A stretch of 64,000 nucleotides of DNA from Phaeodactylum tricornutum CCAP 1055/1 (Eukaryota > Bacillariophyta > Bacillariophyceae > Surirellales > Neidiaceae). Below are positions 61,223-64,000 of the stretch, one piece after another. Numbering within the stretch: the first letter of the stretch is position 1; each line of letters starts with the position of its first letter. The notes under the pieces are model-generated. The model did not search any database. It had not been told where the DNA came from and saw only the letters and a list, made by a program, of their open reading frames with translations. Where the stretch lies: assembly GCF_000150955.2 (NCBI RefSeq), contig NC_011683.1, positions 682,001 through 746,000 of the forward strand, in the 5' to 3' direction. The translations under genes were made by a program, and so were the position numbers.

Positions 61223-62978
61223 ATGAGATCTATAGCAGCTTGCCTTCTGTCAATGACCATAACTAGTTTCCTTGAACGGAACGTTCGTGCAGGTCTGGTC
61301 CAAAAACTTCGGGGGGAGGCGAAGGGCACTCTTGGTCCTCACAGAAGGCGAACCCTGAGCCGTACGTTGTCCGTCGGGAAAACAGCGCTCTATTCCTTCA
61401 CTTTTCTCATTTTTTTCTTGCTTTATGACAGAAGGAAAAGCAGGAGGAAAACCTAGGGGGAAATCAGGAGGAACGTCAGGAGGCAAGCGGAATTCTTACA
61501 CCACGACCTCGAATTCCAGCTACCTAGGCTGCCTTGGGCTGAGCTCCTCTGCATTACAGGAAATTTGGATATTCCCGGGCGAAGCGCCAAAGTGCGAGTA
61601 TAGCCATCACGGTAGTCAGTCTGGAGTGAGTTCATCGTCTGGGGCAAGTTCTGGTGGACGCTCTTCATCAGAAGGAAGCTCCGACACTGAGTCTTCTGCA
61701 GATGGCGCTTCTTGTGGTTCCGGTGGCGACTCGTCTTCTGATGATTGTTCAGGCAACGATATTCAAGACAATGGAGGCGACCAGAACGGAACCGGCGGTA
61801 ACATAAATACCAGTGGAGGTATTGACGACTCGAATGGTTCTCATAACGGCAATGACAGCATCAACAACAACACCGAAGTTCAAACCAATACTACTGAGAG
61901 TGAAGGAGGTAGCTGGAACAGCAGCCACCAAAGTGGCAACTACAATACTGAAACAGGCAACAATAGCGAGATTGGAAGCAACGACAACGAGAATAACGGT
62001 AGTGAAGTAAACGACGGAAATGGTGGCAACAACCAGGAAAACGGAAACGATGACGGAACCGGCGGGGATAGCGTTGCAGCCGATGATGAGGTTGGAGACG
62101 ATACGGAAAATGTAGGGGCGGACGATGACAGCAATTTTGGCGACGATCAGATAGGTAATGGAAACAATATGAATGATGGGGAAAGCGAAGAAAACGACAA
62201 CAACGACGGTCAAGACGGGCAAAATAGTAAAGACGATGATTTCATTGCAGAAAATGCGGACGATTCAATTGTATCAAATGAAGACTTTGACAACGTTAAC
62301 GGAGACAATGGAGATGGACAATCAAGCGAGAACCAAAGCGACGACCGAGAAACGCAAGGCAATAATTCTGGGCAAGGAAGCGAATCTAATCCTTATGCCG
62401 ACTTTGATGTTTCTACTTGCGACACGTACGAGAATCTGTGGCTTTGGGATTTGTCGCTGACTTGTGAAAGTGAGAACAACCTCAAGACTTGTGAGTGCTC
62501 ATTCGCACAAGAGCTATTGAGGCTTGGTATCCTTTCTTGTCAAGACGCATCGTTGTGCCCAACCAGTTGCTCGATCTGCAGCACCTGCATGAGGATTTTG
62601 GGATGTATCACCGGGAATGCTGAATTGAATGTGGCTTCCGACTCCAGCAACATTTTTCTTATCCTAGCTGCAGTAGCAAGCGTTGTAGTGTTTGGAGTGG
62701 TATACTACGCAGTTCGCAAGCGTTCAAACCCTTCGCCCGAATTAAATGCTCATTTAATGGGAGCCGGTCCTTTTCCGATTGAAGCCGGGAGTCCGGAATT
62801 GCCAGAGTCGCAGATTTGGCTTGCTCCAATAGTAGCACCCGCACAATTTCAACCGAGCTATTTGGCTGCCGTTGCTTCCAATGATTCTTCATTTGCAGAG
62901 CCTGCAACGGTGGTTAACTCACGAAGCCTGTCGTCTGCTTCCAGTGACGACAATGTTTGGCTTGCTCCTGTGGTGTAG
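61223..62978 (+). CDS. Acidic Asn/Gly/Ser-rich type I membrane protein, 561 aa
   Basis: Exon 1 is 61223-61361, the intron 61362-61431 (70 nt, GTACGT...TGACAG), exon 2 61432-62978. The N-terminus MRSIAACLLSMTITSFLERNV resembles a signal peptide, then a basic Gly/Lys segment (GKAGGKPRGKSGG). A Ser/Gly stretch and about 270 residues of Asn/Asp/Gly/Glu repeats follow, very acidic. A Cys cluster (CDTYENLWLWDLSLTCE, CECSFAQELL, CQDASLCPTSCSICSTCMRILGC; about 375-440) precedes one membrane helix (about 451-474). The cytosolic tail of about 85 residues repeats IWLAPIVAP and VWLAPVV, the latter at the extreme end, perhaps a sorting signal. A wall or silica-vesicle surface role is a guess. Family unknown. 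Confidence 0.7.
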
Positions 62979-63802
62979 TCTGGCGTTACAAATGCAGGGT
63001 AGCTCTATTTCCTTTACAATAATATAATGTATACTGTGGATCCGTTTGGCGACCTGATCTGACCGGCCTGAGGTGACCGGATGGTTTGAAAGCCGACACA
63101 AACTCTGGCGTTCACTACCTATCCATATGTGCTGGCAAGAGGTATTTTTACGGCCAATGAGAATTCGGAGGAAACAAAACCCGAATCATGCAAACTTGAC
63201 ATGTGTGACATACAACGAAACACACAGGGAAAAGCTTGATATCAAAGAAGCGCAGGAGTAAGGCGATACCGTTGGAAGGGAAATGGTAGTAAACGCAGAA
63301 GAGAAGACAATTTGTACTTCGTAGTTTTGGACAGCACTAACAGAAAATCCCAAGCTGTAATCGAGTCGTGAAAGCACTGTTTGTAATTTCTCAAACTTCA
63401 AGCAGCTGAGTTTTTCCCCGCACTGGCATTCTACGATGCCTGGAGCGATAAGCAAACTTAAGTGAAGCGAAATTCAGTGGTTCTAAGGAATGTCTGATCC
63501 CAACTTTCAATTATTATTTTCTCGCCCGTTAGCATCATTCGGTTTTAGATATAAGCGAGCCGAACGGCTCAACCTCGCAGTACAACTAAGGTATTTCACA
63601 GTCAATATAGCGTTGTATTGTTAGAAAAGCATCAGCCAGAGGCGTGATTTCCCCCTTAAATTTGTCGTCGTACAACGAACACCCGAGCGGCAGACTCTGG
63701 AACACTTTGCGAAGAAGGCGGAAACCAAATTAGGGTCTCTATTTTTGGCTGTGACCTTCCATACTGGTTTCGAGATCCGTCACACGAGGAATAAGAGTAA
63801 TC
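62979..63802. other. Intergenic region
   Basis: TTCACAGTCAA at 63595-63605, 198 bases before the ATG at 63803 and in the same orientation. Otherwise nothing recognised. Confidence 0.5.
63595..63605 (+). promoter_or_regulatory. TTCACAGTCAA element
   Basis: Exact copy of the recurring element upstream of the gene that runs off the right edge. Confidence 0.45.
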
Positions 63803-64000
63803 ATGGGAGATGACGATAACGATAACATGCAAGAATTGTTCATGGACGATTACGATGCTATTTTCGACGAGGACGTTCCTGCGGAAGAGCTCCTGTATCA
63901 TGGCGAGCTCGCTGCGTTTCTGGGGTCATCGGCTTCGGAAGACAATCCTTCCGGCAACGACAGAAACAATTTCGGTGGCAGTGGACTCAGCGAGGAGCTC
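63803..64000 (+). CDS. N-terminus of an acidic protein, runs off the window
   Basis: Open from the ATG at 63803 to the last base (66 codons). MGDDDNDNMQELFMDDYDAIFDEDV is strongly acidic, followed by EELLYHGELAAFLGSSASEDNPSGND. No signal peptide and no recognisable domain yet. Acidic, Phe/Tyr-spaced segments like this can be activation or chaperone-binding regions, but the visible part is too short to assign. Confidence 0.5.
   Translation, partial: MGDDDNDNMQELFMDDYDAIFDEDVPAEELLYHGELAAFLGSSASEDNPSGNDRNNFGGSGLSEEL

Overview
The window looks like nuclear DNA of a diatom, most like Phaeodactylum tricornutum (from remembered features, not a search). Genes are dense on both strands with short intergenic gaps. 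Many have one to three GT-AG introns of about 70-270 bases. Plastid proteins carry two-part pre-sequences with an aromatic residue after the signal peptide (ASAFAP at 20.8 kb, VLAFVP at 59.1 kb). The core genes are ordinary eukaryotic ones. I see no retroelement, DNA transposon or CRISPR array.

Layout. 1-13.9 kb: a secreted subtilase running off the left edge, a type II membrane protein, the mismatch-repair endonuclease PMS2, and several secreted or membrane proteins of unknown role. 14.8-24.5 kb: a Qc-SNARE, TAF11, an SDS22-like leucine-rich-repeat protein, TOM40, a thylakoid-lumen protein built of six 35-residue repeats, and a CK1/VRK-like kinase with an FHA domain. 24.6-31.6 kb: a 2,306-residue ARM-LRR-CHAT-NTPase protein. 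32.4-49.7 kb: citramalate synthase, an ankyrin-BTB protein, a proteasome beta2 subunit with a secretory-type N-terminus, a V-ATPase proteolipid without its proton-carrying glutamate, an OB-fold-like protein with a TQ cluster, aspartokinase-homoserine dehydrogenase, a Cys-rich membrane protein and TMEM208/SND2. 50.6-55.2 kb: two 310-residue TPR paralogues flanking a fasciclin protein. 56.8 kb: a tRNA-Cys gene whose 3' half lies upstream of its 5' half. 57.3-64 kb: N6-methyl-AMP deaminase, plastid FtsY, an acidic Asn/Gly-rich membrane protein and the start of an acidic protein.

Two items stand out. (1) The gene at 24.6-31.6 kb joins a caspase-like CHAT protease to a STAND-type NTPase and two repeat sensors, the layout of NLR-like immune or cell-death switches. 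(2) The circularly permuted tRNA-Cys at 56.82-56.91 kb rebuilds a perfect 72-nt cloverleaf, and its leader and trailer are complementary. A TTYACAGTCAA element recurs upstream of many genes and may be a core promoter element.

Pathway links: citramalate synthase and AK-HSDH both feed the Ile/Thr/Met branch. TOM40, TMEM208, cpFtsY and the SNARE serve protein targeting or membrane traffic. PMS2, and more speculatively the OB/TQ protein, serve genome maintenance. Exon boundaries were set by hand from GT-AG signals and frame continuity and have no transcript support.
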